Origin: Pyropia yezoensis
Taxonomy: Eukaryota; Rhodophyta; Bangiophyceae; Bangiales; Bangiaceae
Direction: 5' to 3'
DNA length: 64,000 nt
Assembly: GCA_009829735.1 (NCBI GenBank)
Contig: CM020619.1
Coordinates: 16,807,816 to 16,871,815, forward strand
Shown here: positions 48,357 to 60,551 of the stretch, piece by piece
Layout: each line of letters starts with the position of its first letter
How positions within the stretch are numbered: the first letter of the stretch is position 1
Position numbers and translations under genes: made by a program
Notes under the pieces: model-generated
Told to the model about the DNA's origin: nothing
Database searches by the model: none
Seen by the model: the letters and a program-made list of their open reading frames with translations, nothing else

Positions 48357-50430
48357 CACCGTTGTTTTAACGCTTGGGGTTACTCGTGAACGTGCTTTGC
48401 ATATGTCGAAGCTACTTACAAGAGCCCAAGATGCGGGACAGAAGCGGGGACGCAGGGGAGGGGGAAGGGAGGGGGGCGGCGGAGGCGACCGCCGCGACGG
48501 CGGCACGACAAGCGGCGCGCCCGCCAGCGGGCGGAGGCAGCGCCAGCAAGGGGAGGGGGCGTGGGACCGGGTTGAACGCAGGCGGCGTCCAGCGGGGAAG
48601 ATGGGGAAGGGTAAAGATGGGAAGGGAAGCAGCACGACGACGGCGTCAATGGAGGGTGGGGGCGGCACGGCGATGCCGATCATCGGCGACCGGAACCACA
48701 TGCAACTCAATCACACACACTGCATGGCGTTGTATTTCACAATTTTCCACTGCAACGTACTGCAACATCACGCGAAGACCGTCCACTGATGAAAAAAGAG
48801 CGCCACTGCAATACATGTCATGACTTGTGTATCGCCGCATCTTCTTGTATTTCCCTGCAACACAGATCCCTCATGCACATCACCGCTCCTCACACACTGG
48901 CAATCGCGACTCCGACAGTCGCATCGGACAAGCTGGTCGAGTCACGGACGACGAAACATCGACCTTTCGTTCTCCACGCCTACACGCCCGGCCGACAGTG
49001 TCGTCTTCGTTCAAAATACATCGCTGAAGAGTCCACCAATTCTTCCGACCCGACCAGATCGCGCGGTCCGGACGTTTCAGGACATCTGATTGACCACACA
49101 GCCTCGCCCGAGCCTCCATTTACGCAGGCTACTTTTTGGCATCCCCTCCTGAACATGCTTATTTGCGCATCTACCGACGCCAGTGAGCTAATTCTGGACT
49201 CAGCTTGTCATAAATCGCACCAAGATCCTCCACAAGTGATGATCCAGTCCCCGGCTCGCACCCCTCCCACATCACCACGCGAGGCACCTCCCGAGAATCG
49301 TCCTTGGGGAGGGGCACGGTGCTTTCTGGGCCCAAGTCAGAGGACTGTCGACTTGGTGCAGTCAGCGAAGAGGAAGAACCTGTACGTCTGCGTGTCCATG
49401 ATTGAAGATTTCACCGAATCGCCTCTCCTTGCCACGTCCTGAGCAATCCCCACCCCTCTTTCCCAGAATTCTCATCTGACTCCTCAAATCCTAGTCAATC
49501 GCAGCTCCGGAAGCTCTCTGCCTCCCCGCCCCCCCGCGCCCCCCCAGCCCTCCCAGTTGCTCATGTTGACCCCCCCTCCAAGAAGGGCTCTCAATACACG
49601 AATTCAGCTCTTGGAACTTGTTCGGGAGGACGAATGACGACGGGAGCAAGACGCCGGGCTCATTCGACAGCGTGATCCCCCGCTCCCGGGCAAGCTACTG
49701 CGACGTAAAAAAATATCCCGCAGGGGCATGGACGACTGACAAGCTACCAAATCGGTCTCACTTCAGATTTCTTCTCGAGAAAGTTAGTAGACCTTAATTG
49801 TTCATGATAAGTCTCATTCGACACCACTATCGTGAATTTGCATAGGGGCACCATCGCGTTCTGGTTGGTCCATGTGATGATATGTTTTGAATACGTTGCA
49901 TTTCCGCATGTTTTCTTGATGACTTACGTTAGAATGCTCGAGCACTCCGAAATTTGGGATGCTTCAAGCACGTTTTCGTCAGTATTTGAACTTTCCGTGT
50001 GCGCAAGTACAGGATCTTTTGTTGAACTCTCACAGAATCTGAACAGAGTGGGCAGATCCTTGCACGGGCTTGCTCCATATGAAGATTATTTGCTTGACCA
50101 ATCAGCGCAATCCGCCACCACCACTTGGCGCCCAATGAATGAACTGGTGGCTACCGTCGCTGCGGTGGAGACCGCACGCCATTGGATGCGTGTGGAGCAC
50201 GAACCGGGCTTGCCACACATTGCCCCCTCCACCCACCGCCTTGCCTCCACCTCCCCCCCCCCTCCACGCCTCGCCCGCACTCTGCTCCATCCCCTGCAAG
50301 CGCTCTCCCGGACTGCCCCTTCTCCCACCGTGTCGTGTCCCATTCCTTTCCTGCTCCCCCCCCACCCCCCTCCGTCTCCACCCCCCGCGCCCCCCTTCTC
50401 TCCATCTCCTCTCCCACTTCCCCGCACCCA
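48357..50430. other. Non-coding interval with scattered short repeats
   Basis: No supported gene is present. Motifs such as TTGTATTTCCCTGCAAC (48,848) and ACTGCAACGTACTGCAAC (48,752) resemble parts of the satellite at 50.5-51.5 kb, suggesting decayed copies. The AT content is higher from 49.4 to 50.1 kb. Confidence 0.5.
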
Positions 50431-50464
50431 TGCCCCCCCCTCCACCCCCCCCCTCTCCACCCCT

Positions 50465-51500
50465 CGCGCCCCCCCCGCTTCCCTCCATCTCCTCTCCCGC
50501 TTCCCCGCACCCACGCTCTTCCATTTCCGCTTGCTCTTCTTGTCCACCACTCAGGTATGTGCGGAGCATGCCATGAGTGGTGCATGTGGGTGGATCGGCT
50601 GGACGGAGCTGCTCTGGTAATGTACGTGGGTGTTTGCGCGGGGGGCTGCTCGCGCGGTGGTACGAGAGGGCGTGTGGGAGGTTGGCAGTTTGCCGTGGTG
50701 GTGGCGGTAGGAAGACGATACACATGGGGGTGCCATACATGCACAGTTCCATGTCATGCGCTACATTGGCTTGCATTTCCCTGCAACTGCGTTGCGTTGG
50801 CTTGCAGTTATCTGCACTATCTTGCATATTCACCAGTGTTCTACTCGCTACGCACCTTTCGCAGGTTCTTCTGGATCTTTTTCTTGTCGAGCTGGCGTCC
50901 TCCCTTCCCTTTCCACCCCCCGCACCCCCCCCGCTTCCCTCCATCGCCTCTCCCGCTTCCCCGCACCCACGCTGTTCCTTTTCCGCTTGCTCTTCTTGTC
51001 CATCACTCAGGTATGTGCGGAGGATGCCATGAGTGGTGCATTTGGGTGGATCGGCTGGACGGAGCTGCTCTGGTGATGTACGTGGGTGTGTGCGCGGGGG
51101 GCTGCTCGCGCGGTGGTACGAGAGGGCGTGTGGGAGGGTGGCAGTTGCCGTGGTGGTGGCGGTAGGAAGACGATACACATGGGGGTGCCATACATGCACA
51201 GTTCCATGTCATGCGCTACATTGGCTTGCATTTCCCTGCATGTGCGTTGCGTTGGCTTGCAATTACCGGCATGTTTTTGATATTCACGAGTTTTTTGCCC
51301 GCTAGGTACCTTTCGCAGTTCCTTCTCAATGTGATCCTTACCGCGCTGGTGTCCTCTCTTCCCTTCCCTTCCGCCCCCGGTTTCCCGGCTCCCCTCCACG
51401 CGATTTCACACCCCCCGGCGCCCTCTCCCTCCTCCCCTTGGTCTTTCTGTGTACCCATCAGGTATGCGCAGAGTATGCAGTGAGTGGTGCATGTGGATGG
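50465..51500. repeat. Satellite of about 457 bp, two full copies and one diverged partial copy
   Basis: The junction CACTCAGGTATGTGCGGAG occurs at about 50,545 and 51,002, and a diverged form near 51,457. Each unit contains a pyrimidine-rich half (CCCCGCTTCCCTCCATC) and a half with GTGCCATACATGCACAGTTCC and CTTGCATTTCCCTGCA. The two full copies are highly similar, indicating recent tandem duplication. Confidence 0.88.
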
Positions 51501-54500
51501 ATGAGCCGGACGCAGCTGCTATGGTGATTTAGGTGGGTGCGTCGGCGGGTGGATGCGTTTGCTGTGGTACGGGAGGACATGTGGGCGGGAGGCCGCGGGC
51601 GTAGTTGTGTGCGTCGGGTGACGGCGAGTACAGGCGGCCGCGCGTGGGAGCACCAGTAGGCGTGCGGAGTGTCTGGCGGGATACGTTGAACGGTGTGTCT
51701 GCCCACTGTGTCAGGGACGGCGGGTGTCTGGGGCGGCGCAGACACTGCGGCGAGGCATTGACGTCGATGCGGCAAGTGGCTGTGACTGTGTCTGTCTCTG
51801 GTGTGTGTCTGTGCCTGTGTCTGTTCACCTGATCAGGCAGCTCCAGGTGGCCCGCCTCTGTATTACGTGTCCAAATGCTTTGAGAAGGTGCTGAGTAACT
51901 ACTAAAGTAAACAAAAATGGATGAGCGATTCCACAAGGACCGGAATAACAGGGGCCGTCATCCGGCGTCATCCGGACTGTGCCGGATACGCACTGTAGTG
52001 GCCTATTCAACTCTATGTGTTTCACACTGCAATCTAGCTTGCATTGAGGTGTGTTACGGGATGCAATACACGTGGTGTATGGTGCATCACACCATTCTTG
52101 CTGCCCTTTTTCGGTGCCTGAGTTGCAAGCATCTGCCTGTATCTACTGCATTTCAAACAGGCGTTGAAATGCAGGAAAACATGCAGTGAAATACAGTGGT
52201 TCTGGTCGCCGACGATGGGGGTGACGTGGGGGTGGCGGCGCCGGCAGCGGCGGCGGCGGGCGCGGCACGAGCGCGGCGGCGAGCCCCCCGGCCGCCACCT
52301 CTACCGCCACCACCGCCCCCTTGCCGCCCGTGGCCGTCGCGTGCGCTGTCGTCGAGCGCGTGTGCCGGCCACCGCAATCCACCCCACCCCCGCCCCCCGT
52401 CACCACCCGCTCCGTAACTCCACCCCCTCACACCACCCCCGCTGCGATGCGCTCCATGTAAACCCCCCCACAACAGCCCCCCAATTAAGGAGTGGGGTGG
52501 ATACTGCCCCGCTCGGGGGCCGCCCCGCGCCCCCCCCCCCCCAAAACTGTACGGGTAAGCACACCAGGCGCGGCCGTGGCGCGGAGAGAGCTCGCAGCCG
52601 CCCCCACGATTGCGCGCGCGCCACAGCGGCGGTGGGCAAACGGGCCAACCCGCCGTTGCTACCTTGACCTTTGCCGCCGCCGGCCTAACCACCGCCCGGG
52701 TGGATGCTGGCGGTGCTCGCCGAGTGCGCCACAAGCGGCCAGTCGGGGGGGCCCAGCAGCCCGTCGGGCCCGCCACTGCCGCGACCGCACCCGCCGCCGC
52801 CCCTTCCGCGGCCGCTGCCGCCGCCGCCCCCACCACAAACGCCGCTCGCCCACCGCTGCTGCTGCCCGACGACACGCGGCGACGGTAGTCAAAGCCGCCC
52901 CCCGGCGGCGTGTCTACGCTGCGCCCCCCCCCCCCCCCCCTGCGGTCGCCGCTGTCGCTCACTAGGCGTCCGTTCCGGAGGCTCGTCTCTGTCGACGCTG
53001 CCGCCGCCGAGGCGCCGGCCGTCGCGGGCGATGGTGGCCCCCCACCGTCCCCCGCCGCGGCCGCCGTCTGCAACACGCACCGCGCCGCCGCTGCCTGCGC
53101 TGCCGCCGCCGGTTGTGCAGGAGCTGCCGTGTGCGCGCTCCACTGCCGCGCCAGCCGCCGCGACGCTGCCACGACTAGCGCGCGCCACAGGTAGCGACGG
53201 CCATCAGCCACCAGCCTCCGTCGCCAGCACCTCCGGTACCTGCTGCCGCTGCTGCCGCGTCGGCTGCGGCTGCAGGCCGGCGGGCGGGCGAGCGCAGTGC
53301 CCCCCCCCACCCCACAGCCACGGCCACGGCCACAGCCACAGACACACACACACACACCCGCGCCGATGGCCAACCCCCCGACGCGCCCGGCGCCCGCTGA
53401 CGCCATTGCCGCCCAGTCGTGGAGCGGGAGCGCACTCGGCGACTAGGGCACATAGGGGGGGGGGGGGGGGGGGGGGGGGGGGAGCGACGGCGATGACCGC
53501 GGCGGTGGTGGTGACGGTGCCAGCAGCGGAAGCGGAGCGGCGGCGGCGGCAGCGTTTCAGTCCACTCCCCCCCCACCTTGACCCTGCCCCCCCCCCCCCG
53601 CGCTGCCGAACCGAGTCGCTGCATGCCACCGCCAGCCGGGGTACACGTCTGACCCAGTGGGACCACCTGCTACCCCCCCCCCCCCCCGCTGCCAACCCGT
53701 CCGTCCCGACCCCTCCACCTCACCCACCACCCCCCCCCTCCCGCCTGGCGGCGCGGGCGGCGCGTCGTGGCGCCACTGCCGCAGTTGCTCCTCCTCGGGC
53801 GCCTCGAGCCCACCATCCCCCTTCCGACCCCCCCCCAACCCCCCACCCCGCCTCGCTCCCCCGCCCAATCTGCTTCGAGTCGACAGCCGCGGGACTTTGC
53901 ACGGAGACGTGCGGTCCGTTCCGCCCAGTTAGCGGGGGAGCCGGGCGGGGGCGGGGGCAGGAGGGTGGGCGGGCGTACTACCGCGGCGGCGGTTGCGCCG
54001 TCCGCCGCCGCGTGTGCCGTGCCCGCGGCGGCAGCACGCGGCCGCTTTGGCCGTACCCCCGACCGGGGGGGGGGAGGGACGGTAGGGCGGGAGGGGGGGG
54101 GGAGGGGGGAGGCGGGGGGGGGGTGTTGCCCCCCATACGGGGGGTAGGGGGGGGGGGGGGGGGTGCGGCGGAGGAAAAGCCGGCCGGCCGGCCGCCTTGG
54201 CGCTGCCATTGCCCTTGCCGCTCTTCCTCTCCCCCCCCCACCTTTGGAGAGAAGAAGGACCCTTGTAGGAAGACGGGGGCAGGGCGAGGGTAAGGGGGGG
54301 GGGGGGGGGTGGAGGAGGAGGGCGGGGGGCCGCGAGTGTGTGCGCTCCATGCGACGCGCCGACGACGCGGCAACGGCACGCGCGCGCGCGCGCGCTCCGT
54401 GACGACCCAGAAGGAGAGGGGGAGGCGTTGCGCCCGCCGGTGGACGCGAGTGCCACTGCTCATACCCCTGCACCCGGTGACGTGTTTGTGGCTGCAAGTG

Positions 54501-55509
54501 GCACGCTGTTGCTCTTGCCTCCATGAGACAAAACTCGGGGAAAAGTAATACATACGTAGTAAGGCTCGAACATTTTGGACTACTGGGACAGGGTTACCTG
54601 ATGTTTTTTGCCGTATCTGAACTTCCTTCCCCCCCAACCAAGTTTGCGCCAAAAACGCGCGCACCCGTCGTGCGCGCCAAAAAAAGGCGCGCATCGGGGC
54701 CATGTAGGGCGGTGCACCCGCGTTGTCGCCTGCACACACTAGGCTGCTTCACGGTCGCAGGCGCTTCCAGCGCAGGGGAGGCGATTCTACGACCACGGCG
54801 GGATGTCTCACATAAGTTTTACAAAAATATGAATTGGTCTAAGAAAGTCCTAACCTCATCGCGCGACGCTCAGAATCGCCCACTCGCGGGACCCCCTGGC
54901 ACTCACACTTCCGCCTCGACGGGGCGATTCTTGCTCCGCGTCGTGCGGTGCGGATCGTGCGCGGGCGTCATCGACACGCATGCCCACCCCGCTTTTCTTC
55001 TCTCAGCGGGACCGGCCCGTGCACGCACTACTCGCTAAAGACACACGCGCACTGTATGTTCACGGCCTCGCTTGACGTGTGGGTGCCCTGTCGTTACTTT
55101 TTTTTCCTTACTGTCTGGACGAGTCCGCATCTGCGTCGTTGTCCCATTCGGCGACTGACAAACACGTTGCGCTCCCTGTGGCTCGTTTCTTCTGTCTTGC
55201 TTGTGCCTGAACGGGATGATTGCCTCTACTTGTCCGTCTCTCACCCCATGCCCCCCACGTGCTCTCCTGGTACGGTAGCTTGCCGCGCCCCCCCCCCCTC
55301 TCAGCCACACCGCTTGCTCTGCGTCGGCCCGTTGAGCTGGCGTTGTCATTGGTGGTTGACCGCTGCACGCCGCACCCGTCCTCGCGCCAACGTGCCAGAC
55401 GTCCGTGCGGTCACGCCCCCACGCGCTCTCTAAGTAGTTCCGAACCCCTCTCTCCTGTGGACGTGCCGCTTCGGTCTTCATAGGTATCAAGCATAATTTC
55501 AACCCGAAT
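51501..55509. other. Gene-free interval, mostly GC-rich low complexity
   Basis: The stretch 51.5-52.2 kb is mixed unique sequence ending in a GCATTTCAAACAGGCGTTGAAATGC inverted repeat near 52,149. The stretch 52.2-54.4 kb is Pro/Arg/Gly-coding low complexity with G- and C-tracts (for example 53,455-53,482). The stretch 54.4-55.5 kb is unique and includes 12-base CGCG runs. The ORFs here have no domains and overlap on both strands. Confidence 0.45.
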
Positions 55510-56785
55510 ATGGCTCGTCGTACACGCAAGACTGTCATCTCTACTTTGCGTCAACGAGTTCTACTTTTCTCGCTTCTGGTCGTGATGCTGAAGGTCGGCA
55601 CACTCAAGAAGGGCGATCTTTTTCCTGGTGGTGGACGGCTGAGCAAGATGTGCTTCGAGCTTTGTTGGGCGCTGTCATGGCAGGCTCTTAGCCATTTAAG
55701 CGCCCGCCGTTATCTCCGACGCGGCCGACGCGTGGTGCCCAAGACGGACGCATGGTTCCGGACGGTGTTCTACCACGAGTCGGAGGAGCGCTTCCGCACA
55801 CACTTTCGGGTCAACAGGTCGACGTTTCTGGTCGTGAAAAACTCACTCCTGTTGCACGCGGAGAGCGTTTTTTTGCGTCGACGGGGGGGGGGGGCAGCTC
55901 CAGCTCGACTTGCAGCTATCAATTACCCTGGTGCGACTCGGCCACTACGGGAATGCCAGCGCGGTGGACGTGGTGGCGGTCATGTTTGGGGTTTCCGTGG
56001 GAACAGTTCTCAAGTGCACGAGGCGTGTTTTCACCGCGTTGGCCGGAAATGCCCCGCAGCACGTTCCATGGCCTGATATGCGGCGGCGCGCCGCTCTTTC
56101 CTCGTTTGCCAAAGAGGCGTACGGCTTTGATGGTTGTATAGGTGCATCGGACGGCACAGCTTTTCCGCTGGCATACCTGCCCGCGCTGCATCCGTGGGCG
56201 TACTTTGACCGCAGGCAGCGGTACAGCGTGAACGGGATCATCACGTGTGACTGGGACTGCTACATCACCAACATCGTTCTCGGCTGCGCCGGGGCGGCGC
56301 CCGACACGTACGTGCAATCGACGGCCGAGTGGCATTGTCGCCCAAATATTTTCTTTACTGCTGGCCAGTACCTGTTGGGGGACAAGGGGATGCTCTATTC
56401 GAGAAACGTGGTTAGGCCGTTCAAGGAACCTGAATACAATTGCCCTCGGCATCGCAACGATAACTACCAGGTCGCACGGCTGCGGGTCAAGTCCGAGCAT
56501 GCGATTGGCATCCTCAAGGGGAGGTGGAGCAGCTTGAAAGAGCTCGGGCTGGCGCTGGCCAGCGACCGCCGGTTCTCCTTCTGCATGAGTTGGATCATGG
56601 CTTGCGTTGTCCTTCACAACGTGTGCATCAAGGTAGGTGACAACTTCCCCGACCAGCCGGTACCTGAGCCCTCGCCTGAGTCCGCGGTGCTGCCCGTTGA
56701 GGGAGCGCTGGTCCGTCGACAGCAGGTCATGGATATGGTGTGTACCTTTATGAAGGAGACAGGGATATACAGAGAGAACGTGTGA
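55510..56785 (+). pseudogene. PIF/Harbinger (HARBI1-like) transposase with G-run frameshift
   Basis: The N-terminal part (55,510 to ~55,890) includes RFRTHFRVNRSTFLVVKNSL, typical of the family before the DDE domain. A run of G at about 55,880-55,891 changes frame. After it, the second frame reads QLSITLVRLGHYGNASAVDV and then a DDE_Tnp_4 catalytic core: first Asp in GASDGTAFPL, second Asp in YLLGDKGMLY, Glu in VKSEHAIGILKGRWSSL. It ends at 56,785. The catalytic triad is intact; only the homopolymer frame breaks the gene. This could be a real inactivating slip or an assembly error. Confidence 0.88.
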
Positions 56786-56807
56786 AGAGGGCGAGTAAAA
56801 AAAAACA

Positions 56808-58199
56808 CTATTGAGGGGGTGCGGACGGCCCTGCGGGCTCCCCCATTGCGATCCTAAGCATATCCCGAAACGTCTCGTTGTCCGGGTTCTTCTCCACCGC
56901 TGCCGTCAGGACGGCCACCCGCTTGGTCCGCTCAGACTCCACCGCGGCCAGCCTCTTCGCCTTCTGCTTCTCGTCGAAGCGGCGAGCACCGTCAGCTAGA
57001 GACTCGCCTAAACGGCGCATGAAGTCAGCCCCGCCAGGCAAGACGGATTCAACCGCGGCGTCCGCCAGTGCAGCGCGGCGGGACCGCCCACTGGCGCCCC
57101 CAGCGTGGTGGCCAGTGGCGGACATGGGGGACACTAGGGTGCGGGGTTCACCGGTGCTGGGACCGCGCTGAGCGCTGGAAGCCCCCCCCGCCGCCCCTCC
57201 TCCTACACGTTCCCCCCAACTGCCGCCAGTAGTGGCGCTGTCCTCGGCGACGTTACCGGCTCGGCGTGCGCTATCCGCGTCGCTGCCATCATGGTCCCCA
57301 GACAAGTCCCCGTCCGCGTCGTTGCCGCCGCCCACGGTGCCCGCCGCCGGGTTAAGAGGCCCCGGAGAACCGACGGCACTCCCAGCCGCCCCTTCGTCCG
57401 CCTCCTTTCGCTCCTCCTCGCTGCCGCCACCGCTACCGGCGGTGGACCCCCCCGCAGCAGAGCCAGCCTCCCCAGCCATGCCCCGCCGATGCTCCCAGTA
57501 ATTGCCCGACGCAGCAGCGGGCCCGTCATTGGGCGGAGCGCCACTGAAGGGAGGACTGGATCGTTGCACTCCGCCGACCAATGGCTGTTTGTCAATTACA
57601 AGACGTAACATTTTGTCAATGTCCTCGAAACTCATTCGCCACGACTTGCCCTGCTCCGCGATGCGCTTCTTGACGAGCTTGTCGACATAGTCGGCGCTTC
57701 TACCCGTTGCATGAGACTTGATTGAGTCGGTGGCGTTGTAGAGGGTGACGGCCTTGGTTATCAAGCGGGACACAGCAGCCTTGTCAATGACCTTGCCATC
57801 CACACGGAGCCGCTTCACCCACTGGTTGGTTTGGACCAGGTGGGCGGACACAGCGGCAACCTGGAGACGCTTGGACACCCCGCGCCGCTGGTGCCGCCGG
57901 GCACGATCGTGGACCGTGCCGTGCCACAGCTCGATGATGCGGAGTCTCACGAAAGGAAAGAAGGTCGTCGAGCTCTTAGCGTTAATGGGGTCGCCGTCCA
58001 CCAGGACATCCGACCGGCCGCCACCGAAAGATCTCGCAGCACCGCCAGGAGCACGGCTGTCGGCCGACCCACGTCCACCGCGAAATCCCGCAGCGCCGCC
58101 AGGAGCGCCGCCGGTATTAGCCACAGCTCCTCCGTAACCACCGGCACCAGCGCCTGCATGGATGGGTGAGGTCCCGGGGGCAGGCGTGTCGGTCCCCAT
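56808..58199 (-). CDS. PIF/Harbinger partner protein, Myb/SANT-like
   Basis: The gene (463 aa) converges on the transposase with only ~22 bases between stop codons, the usual two-gene layout of Harbinger elements. The DNA-binding-like region at ~85-200 has FFPFVRLRIIELWHGTVHDR, VAAVSAHLVQTNQWVKRLRV and VSRLITKAVTLYNATD, compatible with the trihelix/Myb-like fold that binds the terminal repeats and imports the transposase. The middle is Gly/Ser-rich, and the C-terminus is a charged helix (EKQKAKRLAAVESERTKRVA). The frame is intact. Confidence 0.7.
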   Translation of the reverse strand: MGTDTPAPGTSPIHAGAGAGGYGGAVANTGGAPGGAAGFRGGRGSADSRAPGGAARSFGGGRSDVLVDGDPINAKSSTTFFPFVRLRIIELWHGTVHDRARRHQRRGVSKRLQVAAVSAHLVQTNQWVKRLRVDGKVIDKAAVSRLITKAVTLYNATDSIKSHATGRSADYVDKLVKKRIAEQGKSWRMSFEDIDKMLRLVIDKQPLVGGVQRSSPPFSGAPPNDGPAAASGNYWEHRRGMAGEAGSAAGGSTAGSGGGSEEERKEADEGAAGSAVGSPGPLNPAAGTVGGGNDADGDLSGDHDGSDADSARRAGNVAEDSATTGGSWGERVGGGAAGGASSAQRGPSTGEPRTLVSPMSATGHHAGGASGRSRRAALADAAVESVLPGGADFMRRLGESLADGARRFDEKQKAKRLAAVESERTKRVAVLTAAVEKNPDNETFRDMLRIAMGEPAGPSAPPQ

Positions 58200-59176
58200 A
58201 GAGATGGGGGGAGAGGGAAAGCACGGTAGCGGGATGGGGGGAGGGACGGGATCGCGAGCACGGCCGACGGGGGCTCAAAGCTGTCGAATAGGGGGAAAAA
58301 AAGAGAGGGTTGCTGGAAGAGAAGAACCGAGAGATACACAAGGCGAGGTATACCCGGACGCAAATGCGTTGGGTGCGCAGCGCACCGACGCGGCCGCACA
58401 CACGAGCTAACTCAAACCCGCGCAAGCAGCGCGCGGGTGCACGTCGTCTGTGAAAGCAGCGTGTGCCGGGCAAGCGGCGCGAGGGCGCACACGTGCGCAA
58501 GTGCACCCACGCGGCGCTTTGTGACGTGTCGTCGCACACCTCTGCGAGGGTCGTGTGGGCGCGCACCCGTACAAGGGTTTCGTGCGCGCGCTCTGCAGGT
58601 GGTGTGTGGGCACGCTGCTGCCTACACTGCAGCGCTCAAAACGTAGGCGCGTCCCCCAGTCGAGGGACTCGGGTGCGTCGCGTCATCGCTGTTGCGAGCC
58701 GACTTCTAGACGTGATTCAAGATTTGTACTGCTGGGGAACTCAATTTGATCAATTAAGGTCCCGTCCCACAAAATCGCCAGCGCTTTTCCAGGTGTGAGT
58801 CAACCTACTCTTCGCCACCCTACCCGCCGTCGTCGCCACCCCGCCCTCTTCACAATCCCACCCCCCGTCGTCCCCACCACGCCTGCGTCACCGGCCCTTC
58901 CCGTCGTGGCCACCCCGTCCCCCATCGTTTCTACCCTGCTGTGCCCTCCATCGTCGCACCATCTCCTTCGTCAATCCTTGGTGTTTGGTATTCGCAACTT
59001 CTACCACGCCGTGCCTCCGCTGCTTCGTGCCCTCTCCTCCCTCCCCCCCCCCTGTACTCTTTGATCAGGTGGTCTTCCTGTTTTTCTGCGCGTTCTTGTA
59101 TTTCTTCCTTTTTGTGGAGGGTGTATGTATGTTCCTCTTCGTTTTGCTCGAGGGTTGCTTTCTTCGCTGCCAGCTT

Positions 59177-59470
59177 GGCTGGGTAGGCCTGGTATACGCT
59201 GGGTGCTCGGCTGCATACTGTGCTAGTCGCTGCCAGGGTGGCTTTATCGGCCTGGTGTGCGCTGTGTGCTTGGCTGCATACTGGGCTAGTCGCTGCCAGG
59301 GTGGCTTGATCGGCATGGTGTACGCTGTTTGCGCGGCTGCATACTGGGCTATTCGCTGCCAGGGAGGCTTGATTGGCCTGGTGTACGCTGTTTGCTCGGC
59401 TGCATACTGGGCTAGTCGCTGCCAGGGTGGCTTGATCGGCCTAGTGTACGCTGTGTGCTCGGCTCCCTAC
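59177..59470 (+). repeat. 63-bp minisatellite, about 4.7 copies
   Basis: Units of the form GCATACTGGGCTAGTCGCTGCC...GGTGTACGCTGTGTGCTCGGCT repeat every ~63 bases. The period is a multiple of three and one frame stays open, encoding repeats of AAYWASRCQGGLIGLVYAVC. Whether this is translated is unknown. The peptide would be hydrophobic and membrane-like. Confidence 0.9.
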
Positions 59471-59687
59471 TAGGAATGTCGCTGCTAGGGTGGCTGCCCT
59501 GGCCTGGCTGACGTTGCTATATCCGTTACGCACTGGGGCGCCGGCCACGTTTCCTTCATGCTTGCGTACATCCGAAGTCGCTCTGATTCTTACGCTTGTA
59601 CACAGCACCATCCCGCTCTGTGCCGTTACTTTTTTTTGATTTTGGTATCGTGACTGTTTTTTTTTTTCTTGACTCTCAGCGACAGCT

Positions 59688-60551
59688 ATGGGAAAGAAGG
59701 GAAAGCCGGGTCACCGGGTCAAGGGTGGAAGAAGAGTTCAAGCCCGGAAGAGGGCTCTGCAAAGCCGTTAGGCTGCGGCCCTCCTTGTGGCAGGCGCGGG
59801 CGGCGGACCGGCTCAGGAGGTTGCGGTCGCCCTCGCGTGGCCAGGCCGCACGCCGGAAAGGTGGGCCACCGGAGCTGCTACGTCGGACGGCGACGGAATC
59901 CGTGCGGCAGAGAATACCCTCGTGGCTGTGGCGTCGGCCATCCGCTCCAGCGAGGCGGCAGAAGAGACCGCCAATTTCCTTGCACTGACCAGCCGCCGAC
60001 CAGCCGGGGGGTCTGCCTTAGCTGAGGTTGTGACCGAGCGCGGTGCACCAGAGGTGGCTGCCGTGGCCGTGGCGTCGCCCAGTGCTGGGGCGGCCGAGGA
60101 GAATGCCATTGCGGTGGTGCCTGCCGGCGGGGAGGAGGCAGGGGCAGACGCTGGCGCTCCCCCTCCGGAGTCCTCTTCGAGCAGTCTGCGGCAGCGGCGC
60201 GCCAGTGCATCAGCCGCGGCTCTGCGCTTGCGCCTCGGCGTGGCATCCAAAGCGTCGGTGGCGCCCGCCCTCCAGCCGTCCGAGTATGCCCCACGGCCAC
60301 TGACAAGCGGGGAGGGGGCGGGTTGCACCGCGCGTGAGATTGAAGCGCTTCCTTCAGTGTCAGGGCAAGAGCGTGCGCGGCCTGGGGAGGGAGATGTATG
60401 CGTTGTGTGCCAGGAAGGCATTGGCGGTGGAAACACGCTCTATGAGCTTCCTTGCCTGCACGTGTTGCACCCAGGATGCACGCACGGCTGTTTGACACTG
60501 CAAAACCGCTTCCCTCTGAGCAGCCTGCCTGTGGTGATGTGTGATGAGTGA
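59688..60551 (+). CDS. RING-type zinc-finger-like protein (in-frame TAG near the start)
   Basis: The ATG at 59,688 opens a very basic segment (MGKKGKPGHRVKGGRRVQAR) that meets TAG at 59,769-59,771; the same frame then runs to 60,551. A GTCAAG...CGTTAG segment of 54 nt (59,718-59,771) would splice in frame. The middle is Ala/Glu/Ser-rich. The C-terminus has CVVCQEGIGGGNTLYELPCLHVLHPGC followed by CLTLQNRFPLSSLPVV. This matches the first six zinc ligands of a RING-H2 ubiquitin ligase, but the final CPxC pair is replaced by FPLS. It could be a truncated RING or have a missing last exon. Confidence 0.5.

Noticed and set aside
48789..49442. 217-codon ORF
   Set aside because: No domain, composition like the neighbouring non-coding DNA, and it overlaps decayed satellite-like motifs.
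52153..54524. Long ORFs of 280-530 codons on both strands
   Set aside because: Low-complexity Pro/Arg/Gly translations of GC-rich repeats, with mutual overlap and no motifs.
54540..58790. Terminal inverted repeats for the Harbinger pair
   Set aside because: I compared the flanks and saw only short partial matches (GGGAC/GTCCC type), with no convincing inverted repeat plus target duplication.
2440..60551. Reassignment of TAG to an amino acid
   Set aside because: TAG occurs in frame in three broken genes, but TAA and TGA interrupt others in the same way. Decay or short introns are simpler.
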